From: Aurantiacibacter sp. MUD61
GTDB taxonomy: Bacteria > Pseudomonadota > Alphaproteobacteria > Sphingomonadales > Sphingomonadaceae
Direction of reading: 5' to 3'
NCBI RefSeq assembly: GCF_027912455.1
Contig: NZ_CP115446.1
Coordinates: 767,501 to 831,500, forward strand
DNA length: 64,000 nt
This document shows positions 19,291-27,317 of this stretch, piece by piece (the first letter of the stretch is position 1; each line of letters opens with the position of its first letter). The translations under genes and the position numbers were made by a program. The notes beneath the pieces are model-generated. The model was given only the letters and a program-made list of their open reading frames with translations. It made no database searches and was not told the DNA's origin.

Positions 19291-20283
19291 TCAGAGCCGG
19301 TGCTCACCTTTGATCCAGCGGACCGTCCCTGAACTTGCGCGCATCACAACGCTTTCGGTCGTCATCACGCGGTCGCCATTGGGACGCTTCAGGCGCTTCA
19401 CGCCGGAAAGTAGCGATCCTTCGGTGACGCCGGTCGCAGCAAAGATGCAATCGCCCTTGGCGAGATCTTCCAGCTTGTAGACCCGGTCCAAATCCTCAAT
19501 GCCCCATTTTGCGGCACGGGCGCGCTCATCATCGTTGCGGAAGACGAGGCGACCGTTGAACTGGCCACCCACGCAGCGAAGCGCGGCTGCTGCGAGCACG
19601 CCCTCGGGTGCTCCGCCCTGGCCCATATACATGTCGATCGTGGTGTCCTGATCGGTCGTAGCGATCACACCGGCTACATCGCCATCGCCAATCAGGGCGA
19701 CACCGCAGCCGAGACCGCGCAGCTCTGCAATCAGGTCGGCATGGCGGGGACGATCAAGCACGCAGACGATAATGTCCTTGGGCTCGACGCCTTTGGCAGC
19801 AGCAACAGCTTCGACATTCTCGGTAACGCTCTTGTCGAGGCTGATCACGTCTGCGGGATAACCCGGACCGACGGCGATCTTGTCCATATAGACATCGGGA
19901 GCGTTGAGCAGGCAGCCTTCTTCGGCTGCAGCCAGTACGGCGAGCGCATTCGGGCCAGCCTTTGCGGTGATGGTCGTGCCTTCCAGCGGATCGAGAGCAA
20001 TGTCGATCTTGGGTCCTTTGCCCGGCGCGCCGCCGACTTTCTCACCGATGTAGAGCATCGGCGCTTCATCGCGCTCGCCTTCACCGATCACCACGGTGCC
20101 ATCCATGTAGAGGGTATCGAAGGCGCGGCGCATGGCCTCCACGGCCGCGGCGTCAGCGGCTTTCTCGTCCCCGCGACCAATCAGATCGGATGCGGCAATC
20201 GCGGCGCTTTCGGTGACGCGCACCATCTCCAGCACCAGTACCCGGTCAAGTACGCTCTGCTCTTTTGAACCCGTCGAATTCAT
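19291..20283 (-). CDS. glpX: Class II fructose-1,6-bisphosphatase
   Basis: A 330-residue GlpX-type phosphatase of gluconeogenesis. Metal and substrate motifs are visible: VVIGEGERDEAPMLYIGE, IALDPLEGTT and CVLDRPRHADLI, with the conserved GQGGAPEGVLAAAALRC. ATG at 20283 has GGAGG 11 nt upstream; a long upstream frame extension is antisense to the divergent gene and is not family-like. It is divergent from the 161-residue secreted protein (55 bp between starts). Homoserine dehydrogenase lies just beyond that gene, a linkage seen in other alphaproteobacteria. Confidence 0.97.
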   Translation of the reverse strand: MNSTGSKEQSVLDRVLVLEMVRVTESAAIAASDLIGRGDEKAADAAAVEAMRRAFDTLYMDGTVVIGEGERDEAPMLYIGEKVGGAPGKGPKIDIALDPLEGTTITAKAGPNALAVLAAAEEGCLLNAPDVYMDKIAVGPGYPADVISLDKSVTENVEAVAAAKGVEPKDIIVCVLDRPRHADLIAELRGLGCGVALIGDGDVAGVIATTDQDTTIDMYMGQGGAPEGVLAAAALRCVGGQFNGRLVFRNDDERARAAKWGIEDLDRVYKLEDLAKGDCIFAATGVTEGSLLSGVKRLKRPNGDRVMTTESVVMRASSGTVRWIKGEHRL

Positions 20284-20338
20284 CGGTAATTCAGCCTCCA
20301 ACGCCTCTGTTGCGGCTCGCTTAGCAGGAGGGTCGCGG

Positions 20339-20824
20339 ATGTCGAGGCTATTGGTCGCAATGTGCGCCGCGAGTGCCGCTTTTTCGGTCTCGGCGGCGGC
20401 ACAGGAGGTGTATGGCCCGCTCGTCGGCACCGAAGTTGATGAAGAAGTCCCCGTCACCATTGTCGAAGAAAGGCCATGCGAAACGCAGACGCGGGAGGAT
20501 GGCGCGATCCTCGTCTGCCGACAGGTCGACGAGACCAAACGATACCGCTCCCCACTGCCGCGCGAAGTCCAATCGGACCGGCGCATCATCCCCGGCCTTA
20601 CCGATCCGCCCTGCTGGGTCACCAATCCCGGGGCTGTCGGCACGCCCTCGTGCATGCGCGTCGGCTACGCACCGGAGCCTGCATATATGCTCGACTTCTC
20701 CACCCTGCCGGAGCCGCTCGCTAGCGATGAGGCTGAGCAGGTGACTGAGGTTGAGAATGACGCTTTGCCTGCAGACAATTTGTCAGGCGAACGCGTGCCG
20801 ATAGACCTGTCTGAAGACGACTAG
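20339..20824 (+). CDS. Secreted/periplasmic protein of unknown function
   Basis: A 161-residue protein with a clear signal peptide (MSRLLVAMCAASAAFSVSAAA, cleaved before QEV) and a strong AGGAGGG ribosome site 6 nt before the ATG at 20339. The mature part has four cysteines (PCETQ, ILVC, PPCW, SCMR) that could form two disulfides, and an acidic tail rich in Glu and Asp. No known domain is recognised. It is transcribed divergently from glpX and converges on homoserine dehydrogenase with a 4-bp stop overlap. Confidence 0.78.
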   Translation: MSRLLVAMCAASAAFSVSAAAQEVYGPLVGTEVDEEVPVTIVEERPCETQTREDGAILVCRQVDETKRYRSPLPREVQSDRRIIPGLTDPPCWVTNPGAVGTPSCMRVGYAPEPAYMLDFSTLPEPLASDEAEQVTEVENDALPADNLSGERVPIDLSEDD

Positions 20825-22128
20825 CCGAGCAGCCGCATTACCAGCGGCTCTTCAACGAGGCTGGGTGATCCGTCGAGCAGAGCCAACGCCTTGCTCACCG
20901 CAGCTTCGGGCGATTCGTGCGTCACCATGCCGATCAGGACCGGCACATCGTCACCATCCGGCTGGCCATGCTGGATAAAGCTTTCGATCGACACTTCGGC
21001 ATCGCGCATGGCGGCGGTAATTTCTGCCAAAACCCCCGGGCGATCGGCGACCACCATGCGGATGTAGGCGCGATTGCGGCGGTGCCCCGGATCGGCAGGC
21101 GCGCTTTCTTCCAGCGCAGATACGGGAATGGAAAATGGTGGCGGCGTGTTGCCGCGTGCCATGTCGATAAGGTCTGCCACGACCGCGCTCGCAGTCGGGC
21201 CATCGCCCGCGCCCGCGCCTTCGAACAGCAGTCGACCCGAGAAATTGCCTTCTCCAACAACGGCGTTGGTCGGGCCGGACACGCCTGCCAGCGGATGATC
21301 CTTGGCCACCAGATAGGGAGCTACGCGCTGGAACAGCTGGCGCGATTCCTCGCTGCCCGACACATCCGCAAGGCCTATCAGGCGAATGACGTAGCCCAGC
21401 GCATCGGCCTGCGCGATATCGGCGGCGCGAATGCGGCTGATACCGCTGGTATCGACCGAAGCGAAATCCAGCCGTGTGCCAAATCCGAGTGCAGCGAGGA
21501 TCGAGAGCTTGTGCGCGGCGTCCACGCCTTCGATATCGAATGTGGGATCTGCCTCGGCGTAGCCCAGCGACTGCGCTTCCGAGAGCACGTCGGCGAAGTC
21601 CCGGCCCGTACTCTCCATTTCCGAAAGGATGTAATTGCAGGTGCCGTTGAGAATACCATAGATGCGCTCGATCCGATTGGCAGCCGCGCCTTCGCCAAGG
21701 CCCTTGATGGCCGGAATGCCGCCAGCAACGGCTGCTTCATAGCGCAGTGCAGCGCCGCTTTGCTCGGCAAGTTCCGCCAACTCCAACCCGTGATGTGCGA
21801 CCATTGCCTTGTTCGCGGTGACGAGGCCCTTTCCGTTCTCCAGCGCCTTGCGCGCCAGAGCGAGAGCCGGTCCATCAGATCCGCCAACCAGTTCCACCAC
21901 GACATCGACATCATCGCGCGCAGCAAATGCGGTCATATCGTCTTCCCAGGCGTAAGCGGACAGATCGACCCCGCGATCCTTGGCACGGTCTCGTGCGGAC
22001 ACGGCGACGATCTCGATCGGGCGCCCTGCACGACGGGCAATCAGCGCGCCGTTTTCATCAAGCAGCCGGATGACGCCAGCACCCACGGTGCCAAGCCCCG
22101 CCAAAGCGATACGCAAACTCTCTGCCAT
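20821..22128 (-). CDS. hom: Homoserine dehydrogenase
   Basis: A 435-residue NAD(P)-dependent enzyme reducing aspartate semialdehyde to homoserine on the way to Thr, Met and Ile. The N-terminal Rossmann motif (LAGLGTVGAGV, residues 9-19), the catalytic region (YAEADPTFDIEGVDAAHKLSIL, with the conserved Lys) and a C-terminal ACT domain (VVADRPGVLAEI onwards, about residue 348) are present, the ACT domain implying feedback by threonine. It is a stand-alone enzyme, not fused to aspartokinase. ATG at 22128 fits the family N-terminus. Confidence 0.97.
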   Translation of the reverse strand: MAESLRIALAGLGTVGAGVIRLLDENGALIARRAGRPIEIVAVSARDRAKDRGVDLSAYAWEDDMTAFAARDDVDVVVELVGGSDGPALALARKALENGKGLVTANKAMVAHHGLELAELAEQSGAALRYEAAVAGGIPAIKGLGEGAAANRIERIYGILNGTCNYILSEMESTGRDFADVLSEAQSLGYAEADPTFDIEGVDAAHKLSILAALGFGTRLDFASVDTSGISRIRAADIAQADALGYVIRLIGLADVSGSEESRQLFQRVAPYLVAKDHPLAGVSGPTNAVVGEGNFSGRLLFEGAGAGDGPTASAVVADLIDMARGNTPPPFSIPVSALEESAPADPGHRRNRAYIRMVVADRPGVLAEITAAMRDAEVSIESFIQHGQPDGDDVPVLIGMVTHESPEAAVSKALALLDGSPSLVEEPLVMRLLG

Positions 22129-22249
22129 AATTCCCCGTCTGGCTTTCCCGCTGAATTGCTCTGGCCCGCGTTACGAACAGAGCCAGTCAGGGGCAAGCGA
22201 GATGGGCTTCGCTGCGATCAATGAAAACTTCGCTGAGTCGAATTCGCGC

Positions 22250-23158
22250 TCAGCTGTATCGGCGTTCACACGGGCCAAGCTGCTCGCGAACGAACGCGTA
22301 GTCTTCACGTGCGCGGCGCCGCGATTCGGCATCGTTCTGCAGAAATGCGCCGTCCGCCAGCGTTTCGGGCAGGAAACATGCGAAGCGGAACCAGGCGAGT
22401 GTCTCAGGCTCTGGTGGACGTGCCGATACGTCGACGATCTCGCCCAGCGATACGCCCCATTCGGGCGCCCGTCCCGGGCGGCGGATGACCGTGAGAGAGA
22501 CTGGCGCACCCGTGGTCGTCTCGACAAACATCTGCGTTTCGGATTCGCCGGCAAGGTTACCCGGTACGGAAATCACATCGCGCACCCCGGTAATCGGCGG
22601 CGGCGCATCGGCAGCGGCAATCTGCCGGAGAACCCGCCGCACCCGCTCCTGCAGTATCGGGCCTGAAGGGAACATCGCGCGCGAGGAAATCAGCTGCACG
22701 GCATTGGGCTGCGTCATCGACATATCGGCGAAGATCACGAAGTTGCGCTCTTCCCAGTCGGGAGCATCGCCATCGGCCTCTCGATCGGTCTCGGTCACAA
22801 AAACAAGCGACTCGCCGACGCCGCGCGGTGCAGTCAGCAGGTTCTGCGTCAGCGATTCGATATAGAGTCGCACACGATTGGCCGGAACATTCGGCGCGCG
22901 CTCCTGCGAAAATGCAATCGCCTCGTCAATCTGCACGGTCGCTACCAATTCGGCTTCGAGCGCGAAGGTTACCAGATCTGCATAGGTGGGGTCTTCGCCC
23001 GGGCCGAGCTCTGCTGTCATTCCATCGCCGCGGTCCTGCGAGAGCGCGGGAAGCGAAGGCAATGTCGTCGAGCAGGCGGCGAGAAGGCTTGCCGCAGCGG
23101 TTGCGAATGTCAGGCGCGCAGGATGGCGAAAATGCGGACGCTTCGGTGCAATATTCAT
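22250..23158 (-). CDS. Putative lipoprotein of unknown function
   Basis: A 302-residue protein with a lipoprotein signal peptide: a basic N-terminus, a hydrophobic core and LLAAC with the lipidation cysteine at residue 29. The rest is soluble and without a domain I recognise; it has the segments FALEAELVATVQIDEAIAFS and FVETTTGAPVSLTVIRRPG, and ends with Cys residues (RFACFLPE, LGPCERRYS). ATG at 23158 is chosen; the upstream GTG at 23173 falls in the ribosome-site region. A short dyad (GCTGAG...CTCAGC, 22232-22254) overlaps the stop and may help end transcription. It is likely in the periplasm or outer-membrane inner leaflet. Confidence 0.72.
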   Translation of the reverse strand: MNIAPKRPHFRHPARLTFATAAASLLAACSTTLPSLPALSQDRGDGMTAELGPGEDPTYADLVTFALEAELVATVQIDEAIAFSQERAPNVPANRVRLYIESLTQNLLTAPRGVGESLVFVTETDREADGDAPDWEERNFVIFADMSMTQPNAVQLISSRAMFPSGPILQERVRRVLRQIAAADAPPPITGVRDVISVPGNLAGESETQMFVETTTGAPVSLTVIRRPGRAPEWGVSLGEIVDVSARPPEPETLAWFRFACFLPETLADGAFLQNDAESRRRAREDYAFVREQLGPCERRYS

Positions 23159-23532
23159 GCGAATCTCTCTCACCCTATCGAAAGGTGTTTTGCAATGGCG
23201 AGAGCGTAATGCCCATTGCCCTCGACCATTCGAGCGCCGCCACCAGTTTTCATTTTTCTTTGTCCATCAAAGGCAAGTGCGCTGAATCGTGACTTAATGG
23301 GAAAAGCATTTGCCCATACCCTTCCGTCCCGTTAAGACGCGCCCCGAAAGGCCCCGGGATAACAAAAATAATCCGGATGTGGCCAATCGGGCACTAATCT
23401 TACGTTGCTTGGTTGGTCTTGCAGGACAGAAATTGGGCTGGACAACAATCCGCCGCGACTGGCAGGGTGCGAATCTTGTCGGTCGAGTAGCCGGGCTTTG
23501 TCCCGGTGTAGTTAATGGAGTGAAGGGACTGG
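23159..23532. other. Intergenic region between the lipoprotein gene and tonB
   Basis: 374 bp without a supported gene between two divergently oriented genes. It must hold the tonB promoter and the lipoprotein promoter. A small hairpin (CCGGG...CCCGG, about 23492-23507) precedes tonB in the leader. No convincing Fur-box-like 19-bp palindrome was found, so iron control is not supported by what can be seen. Confidence 0.5.
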
Positions 23533-24207
23533 ATGGCTTACGCTGACCAAGAAATGAGCGGTAGTCGCATCATCGCGATTATTATCGTTGCCCTTATTCA
23601 CATCGGTATGGGCTATGCGCTTGTTACCGGTCTCGCCTATTCAGCTTTCAAGGAAGCTGTTGAGCGCGTGACCACCGTGGATATTGAGGAACCGCCGCCA
23701 CCACCTGAGGAAGAACCGCCGCCACCGCCGCCGGAGCAGGAAGTTGCTCCGCCGCCGCCGGTTGCGCCCCCGCCGCCGATCAATGTCGCGCCAAATCCGC
23801 CGCCTGTGCGGGTGCAGCCGAACATTCCGCCGCCGGCACCGATCAGCCGTGTTGTGCCGCCGCCGGCTCCGCCTGCTCCTGCTGCACCGCCGCCGCCGCC
23901 GCCCGCACCGGATCTTTCGCGTCCGGCTCAGCCGGAAGGCCAGGCACGCTGGCAGCGTCGTATCATCGAAAACTACCCTTCACGCGCCCTGCGCCGTGAG
24001 ATCGAAGGTACGGTGGGCGTCAGCGTCACGATCGGAGCCGATGGCCGCGTTGCGTCATGTCGCGTGACACGCTCTGCCGATCCGATCCTGGACGAGGCTG
24101 CGTGTGATGACATGCGTCGTTATGCTCGCTTCAGTCCGGCATTAGACCGTAGTGGCAACCCGACTTCGGGTAGCTGGGCAACCAACATCGTTTATCAGAT
24201 CAACTAA
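23533..24207 (+). CDS. tonB: Energy transducer TonB
   Basis: A 224-residue TonB. A single N-terminal helix (RIIAIIIVALIHIGMGYALV, about residues 9-30) anchors it in the inner membrane; residues about 53-135 are a periplasmic proline-rich spacer (EEPPPPPPEQE, then PPPAPPAPAAPPPP); the C-terminal domain (RRIIENYPSRALRREIEGTVGVS through YQIN) is TonB-type, with the GxVxVxxxIxxDG pattern. It carries proton-motive energy from ExbBD to outer-membrane receptors. ATG at 23533 has AGGGA about 7 nt upstream. First gene of the motor operon. Confidence 0.96.
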   Translation: MAYADQEMSGSRIIAIIIVALIHIGMGYALVTGLAYSAFKEAVERVTTVDIEEPPPPPEEEPPPPPPEQEVAPPPPVAPPPPINVAPNPPPVRVQPNIPPPAPISRVVPPPAPPAPAAPPPPPPAPDLSRPAQPEGQARWQRRIIENYPSRALRREIEGTVGVSVTIGADGRVASCRVTRSADPILDEAACDDMRRYARFSPALDRSGNPTSGSWATNIVYQIN

Positions 24208-24237
24208 TTCAGAATTCTCTTAGAAGAGGAAAAAAGC

Positions 24238-25026
24238 ATGCTTATCGATTTTCTGGCCGCTGGTACGGCCGATGGGGCCCCAAAGACCGATTTCGGTTTC
24301 GTCGCGGCAATGGAAGAGGGTGGCCCTGTCGCCTGGTTCATCCTTGGCATCATGATCATTATGTCGGTCGGCTCGTTCTACATCCTGATCACCAAGTACT
24401 TTGAACAGAACAAGGTGATGAAAGAATACCGCTCCAACCGCGCCGCTTTCTGGCGTGCAGGCTCGCTGAAAGACGGCGCCACCAAGTTCGAAAAGAACAG
24501 TGCATGGCGCCAGCTGGTCGACGACGGCATCCGTGCCGGCGACGAGTCCGCCAAGATGACCGACAGCCTGGAATCGCACGATTGGCTGCACGGCACGCTC
24601 GCTCGTTCGGAAGCTTCGATCAATGCAAAACTTGCTAGCGGTCTACCCTTCCTCGCAACCGTGGGTGCAACCGCTCCCTTCGTCGGTCTGCTCGGTACGG
24701 TGATCGGTATTTACAACGCACTGATCAAGATTGGTGCCACCGGTTCGGCTTCGATCGACCAGGTTGCCGGTCCGGTGGGTGAGGCCCTGATCATGACCGC
24801 TATCGGTCTGCTCGTGGCTGTGCCTGCTGTGTTCGCCTACAACTATCTGCAGTCGCGCAACCGCAAGATCGCTTCGATGCTCTCGGGCTTCTCGACCGAT
24901 CTGCAGGCCAACATCACCTCTAACGGTGCGGTGAAGCCGACCCTGCCGACAGCTGCTAACAAGGCCCCTGCTCCGGCAAAGGCCGCTCCGGCGAAGGCAG
25001 CTCCTGCCACCGCGCCGAAGAAGTAA
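24238..25026 (+). CDS. exbB: ExbB/TolQ/MotA-family proton channel protein
   Basis: A 262-residue inner-membrane stator subunit. One N-terminal helix (PVAWFILGIMIIMSVGSFYIL), a long cytosolic segment, then two helices (about FLATVGATAPFVGLLGTVIGI and IGLLVAVPAVFAYNYL) which carry the conserved ATAPFVGLLGTVIGI and GEALIMTAIGLLVAVPA signatures of the ExbB/TolQ/MotA family. The C-terminal tail is Ala/Pro/Lys-rich (PAPAKAAPAKAAPATA), low-complexity. AGAGGA lies 8 nt before the ATG. Directly downstream of tonB (30 bp), upstream of exbD genes; part of the same motor. Confidence 0.95.
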   Translation: MLIDFLAAGTADGAPKTDFGFVAAMEEGGPVAWFILGIMIIMSVGSFYILITKYFEQNKVMKEYRSNRAAFWRAGSLKDGATKFEKNSAWRQLVDDGIRAGDESAKMTDSLESHDWLHGTLARSEASINAKLASGLPFLATVGATAPFVGLLGTVIGIYNALIKIGATGSASIDQVAGPVGEALIMTAIGLLVAVPAVFAYNYLQSRNRKIASMLSGFSTDLQANITSNGAVKPTLPTAANKAPAPAKAAPAKAAPATAPKK

Positions 25027-25043
25027 GCTAGACTGTATGAATT

Positions 25044-25073
25044 GGCGGGCACCTTCGCATGCTGGTGCCCGCC
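25044..25073 (+). other. Intercistronic hairpin between exbB and exbD1
   Basis: A perfect 10-bp stem (GGCGGGCACC / GGTGCCCGCC) with a 10-base loop, 18 bp past the exbB stop and 34 bp before the exbD start. No T-run follows, so it is not a Rho-independent terminator; it may stabilise the upstream tonB-exbB message and set the exbB:exbD ratio, as ExbB is needed in excess over ExbD. Confidence 0.7.
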
Positions 25074-25106
25074 GCTTCCTCACTTACGTGAAATAGGAAA
25101 AGACAC

Positions 25107-25640
25107 ATGGCAATTCAGTTGGGCGGCGAAGAGACACCGATGTCCGACATCAACACGACGCCGCTCGTCGACGTCATGTTGGTGCTTCTGATCATCTTCC
25201 TGATCGCGGTTCCGGTGGCCATCCAGACCGTCGAAGAACTGCGGATCCCGATCATCGAGACGCAGGAATCGGACGACAAGGTCGAAAACCTGCTGATTAC
25301 CGTGACCACGACGGATGCACAGGGCCGTACGCCCGACACCATCCGCAGCGGTTTCACCGGTGCCACGCGTGATGGCGAGTGCCGCGTGTTCCTCAACAAC
25401 ACCACGCTGGTGGACTCGACAGAACTGTACGATCGGGCATTCGAACGTCTCGATGCCATCGTTCAGCGCGCAGGTGGCCCAGAAGCTATCATGGCCGATC
25501 CGGAGCTGATCCCGCAGGTCCATATCCGTGGTGACGTGAACGCGCCATGGCGCTGCGTCGCAGGAACGATTTTCAACGTGCAGGCCGCCGGTTATCCGAC
25601 CGTCGCCTTCATCTCGAACCCGGTTGACCCTGAAGGCTGA
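25107..25640 (+). CDS. exbD: ExbD/TolR-family protein 1 (with C-terminal insertion)
   Basis: A 177-residue ExbD/TolR subunit. The N-terminal helix has the signature [20 protein letters not shown] with the protonatable Asp at residue 22. The periplasmic part is longer than typical (about 140 residues) because of an inserted segment that carries cysteines (GECRV, PWRCVAG), which may form a disulfide. It starts 80 bp after exbB, with AGGAAA upstream. Together with tonB, exbB and exbD2 it forms the first transcription unit. Confidence 0.93.
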   Translation: MAIQLGGEETPMSDINTTPLVDVMLVLLIIFLIAVPVAIQTVEELRIPIIETQESDDKVENLLITVTTTDAQGRTPDTIRSGFTGATRDGECRVFLNNTTLVDSTELYDRAFERLDAIVQRAGGPEAIMADPELIPQVHIRGDVNAPWRCVAGTIFNVQAAGYPTVAFISNPVDPEG

Positions 25641-25688
25641 TCGCCTCCACCAATCGCGGTTGAAAGAGTAATTTAGGAGTACGCAATC

Positions 25689-26123
25689 ATGGCAATGTCA
25701 GGTGGCAGTGATGATGGCTCGCCGATGATGGAAATGAACATGACGCCGTTGATCGACGTCCTGCTCGTTCTTCTCATCATGTTTATCATCACCATCCCCG
25801 TGGCGACCCACGCCATCAACATCGACCTGCCGTCTCCGGTCAACAATCCGGACACTCCGGAGGTTGAGCCGATCAAGAACAAGATCGTGCTTACGCAGGA
25901 CGGCCAGATCCTCTGGAACGACCAGTCGATCAGCCAGGGCGAACTGGTGGGCAACCTCCAGGAATCGCTCGGCTTCGCGGTTGAGCCTGAACTGCAGTTC
26001 GAACCTGAGCCCCTCGCCAGCTATGAGCTTGCAGCGGAGGTGCTCTCGATCATCAAGGCATCGGGCGTCACCAAGTTCGGTTTTGTCGGCAACGAGCGGT
26101 ATCGCCAATTCTCTGCCGAATAA
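25689..26123 (+). CDS. exbD: ExbD/TolR-family protein 2
   Basis: A 144-residue ExbD of ordinary size. The signature MEMNMTPLIDVLLVLLIMF, with the critical Asp at residue 23, starts the helix; the periplasmic tail ends with VLSIIKASGVTKFGFVGNERYRQF. AGGAG lies 8 nt before the ATG at 25689. It is the last gene before the terminator at 26145-26172. A two-ExbD arrangement is known from Xanthomonas-type Ton systems, where the second ExbD is needed for some substrates. Confidence 0.95.
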   Translation: MAMSGGSDDGSPMMEMNMTPLIDVLLVLLIMFIITIPVATHAINIDLPSPVNNPDTPEVEPIKNKIVLTQDGQILWNDQSISQGELVGNLQESLGFAVEPELQFEPEPLASYELAAEVLSIIKASGVTKFGFVGNERYRQFSAE

Positions 26124-26144
26124 TCAGCCGAGACAAGAAACACG

Positions 26145-26172
26145 AAAAGGGCGGCTTCGGTCGCCCTTTTTT
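26145..26172 (+). terminator. Rho-independent terminator after exbD2
   Basis: An 11-bp stem (AAAAGGGCGGC / GTCGCCCTTTT, one G-U pair) with a UUCG tetraloop and a following T-run. It closes the tonB-exbB-exbD1-exbD2 unit 22 bp after the exbD2 stop. Confidence 0.95.
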
Positions 26173-26251
26173 GTGCCTGACCCGGATTGGGCTAAATAGA
26201 GCGGTCCGCAATTATGGCTGCGAGGAAACCAGCTCGCATCAATCCAAACAT

Positions 26252-26280
26252 TTGACTTCCCAGAGCTCTTGTGATGTTAT
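26252..26280 (+). promoter_or_regulatory. Sigma-70-type promoter of the exbD3 unit
   Basis: TTGACT at 26252-26257 and TGTTAT at 26275-26280 are spaced by 17 bp, near the ideal -35/-10 arrangement, and lie about 35 bp before the exbD3 start. A small dyad (ATGT...ACAT) overlaps the downstream part. It explains independent expression after the terminator. Confidence 0.72.
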
Positions 26281-26311
26281 GTTGTGACATACAAGGAAGA
26301 GGAGAACAGAT

Positions 26312-26752
26312 ATGGCTATCAAGTCCCGCCTGTTGGAACGTCGTTACACCGCCCACGCCCAGCCGATGAGCGAGCTCAACATTACCCCGCTGATCGACGT
26401 TCTGCTGGTCCTGCTCGTCATGCTGATCATCTCCATCCCCATCGCCACCAACTCGATTGAAGTCGATTTGCCGAATGGTCGTCTGGTCGGACCGGAAAGC
26501 CCGCAGATTGCTCTGATCGTGACCGAAGGCGGCGCGGTCCTATGGAATGGCGAACCGGTCGACCGCCCGACTCTCGAGGACCGCCTCGCCCTCGCTGCGA
26601 CTGCACCCGACGCGCCTGTGATCAGCTTCGAACCAGAAGCCAATGCGAGCTACAATGACAGCGTGCAGGTCATCAATCTGGTTGATGATGCCAACATCAC
26701 CAAATTCGCCTTCGCCGGAGCGCACCAATACCGCACCTTCGATGCCGAGTAG
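26312..26752 (+). CDS. exbD: ExbD/TolR-family protein 3
   Basis: A 146-residue ExbD subunit with a longer basic cytosolic N-terminus (MAIKSRLLERRY) before the signature SELNITPLIDVLLVLLVML, so the membrane Asp is at residue 29. The C-terminal part (DSVQVINLVDDANITKFAFAG) matches the family. Strong ribosome site (AAGGAAGAGGAG) 7 nt before the ATG. It is separated from the first motor operon by a terminator and has its own promoter, so it may be made under different conditions from exbD1/exbD2. Confidence 0.93.
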   Translation: MAIKSRLLERRYTAHAQPMSELNITPLIDVLLVLLVMLIISIPIATNSIEVDLPNGRLVGPESPQIALIVTEGGAVLWNGEPVDRPTLEDRLALAATAPDAPVISFEPEANASYNDSVQVINLVDDANITKFAFAGAHQYRTFDAE

Positions 26753-27317
26753 GCTCCGGCGCAAGCGCTGGCTCCACCTGCCCCACGATCATGGTGAGCC
26801 GCTTAGACAGCCTCGCTATGATGTGGTGGCAGGGGTCCTGTTCACGGTTACGGGCATGCTGATCTGGACGGACTATCCTGTTCCAACGCACGCCGTGACC
26901 TTTGATCTCCCATCCCCGTTGCCGTCTGCATATCATTCGGAGCGCGAAGAGATGGTCAATCGTGTCGGCCTCACCGAGGCCGGCGTCACAACCTTCAATG
27001 GCAACCCCGTCAGCCTTTACGAACTTTGGGATCAGCTAGCACTCGGCATGTCTGAACCCATCGAACCACTGGTTGTATTCGATCCCCATCCCGATGCTGC
27101 TTATGGCGAAGCAGCGCGGACTCTGGTGGCCATCAAGGCTTCCGGCGTGACCAAATTCTGCTTTGCCCGCCAAGAGGCTCGCGAAACCTTTGGGGACGGA
27201 AGCGAAAATCGCCTTTATGTCGTGCCCCAAACGCGGAATTCCTATGCTCGCCGCACGATAATCTTCCCGCCGACGGACTGCTCCGACGAACTCATCCAGT
27301 CCAGCCATCCGCGCTAA
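26742..27317 (+). CDS. Diverged ExbD-like protein 4
   Basis: A 191-residue protein that overlaps exbD3 by 11 bp and so is translationally coupled. A 25-residue basic cytosolic N-terminus leads into one helix beginning PRYDVVAGVLFTVTG; the Asp at residue 27 lines up with the ExbD proton-carrying Asp, but the TPLIDVLLVLL signature is gone and the helix is about 5 residues longer. The rest is recognisably ExbD: YPVPTHAVTFDLPSP aligns with IPVATHAINIDLPSP of exbD2, and VAIKASGVTKFCFA with IIKASGVTKFGFV. A C-terminal addition of about 40 residues has no counterpart in the others. It looks like an ancient exbD2-like duplicate, altered but still intact. Role unknown. Confidence 0.8.
   Translation: MPSRLRRKRWLHLPHDHGEPLRQPRYDVVAGVLFTVTGMLIWTDYPVPTHAVTFDLPSPLPSAYHSEREEMVNRVGLTEAGVTTFNGNPVSLYELWDQLALGMSEPIEPLVVFDPHPDAAYGEAARTLVAIKASGVTKFCFARQEARETFGDGSENRLYVVPQTRNSYARRTIIFPPTDCSDELIQSSHPR

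Noticed and set aside
22129..22249. Possible riboswitch before homoserine dehydrogenase
   Set aside because: No SAM-II, SAM-V or other aptamer core was recognisable by eye in the 121-bp leader; a covariance-model search (Rfam) would decide.
23310..23546. A 78-codon open frame in the 374-bp region before tonB
   Set aside because: It overlaps the tonB start and ribosome site, has no domain, and its codon use is unlike the surrounding genes.
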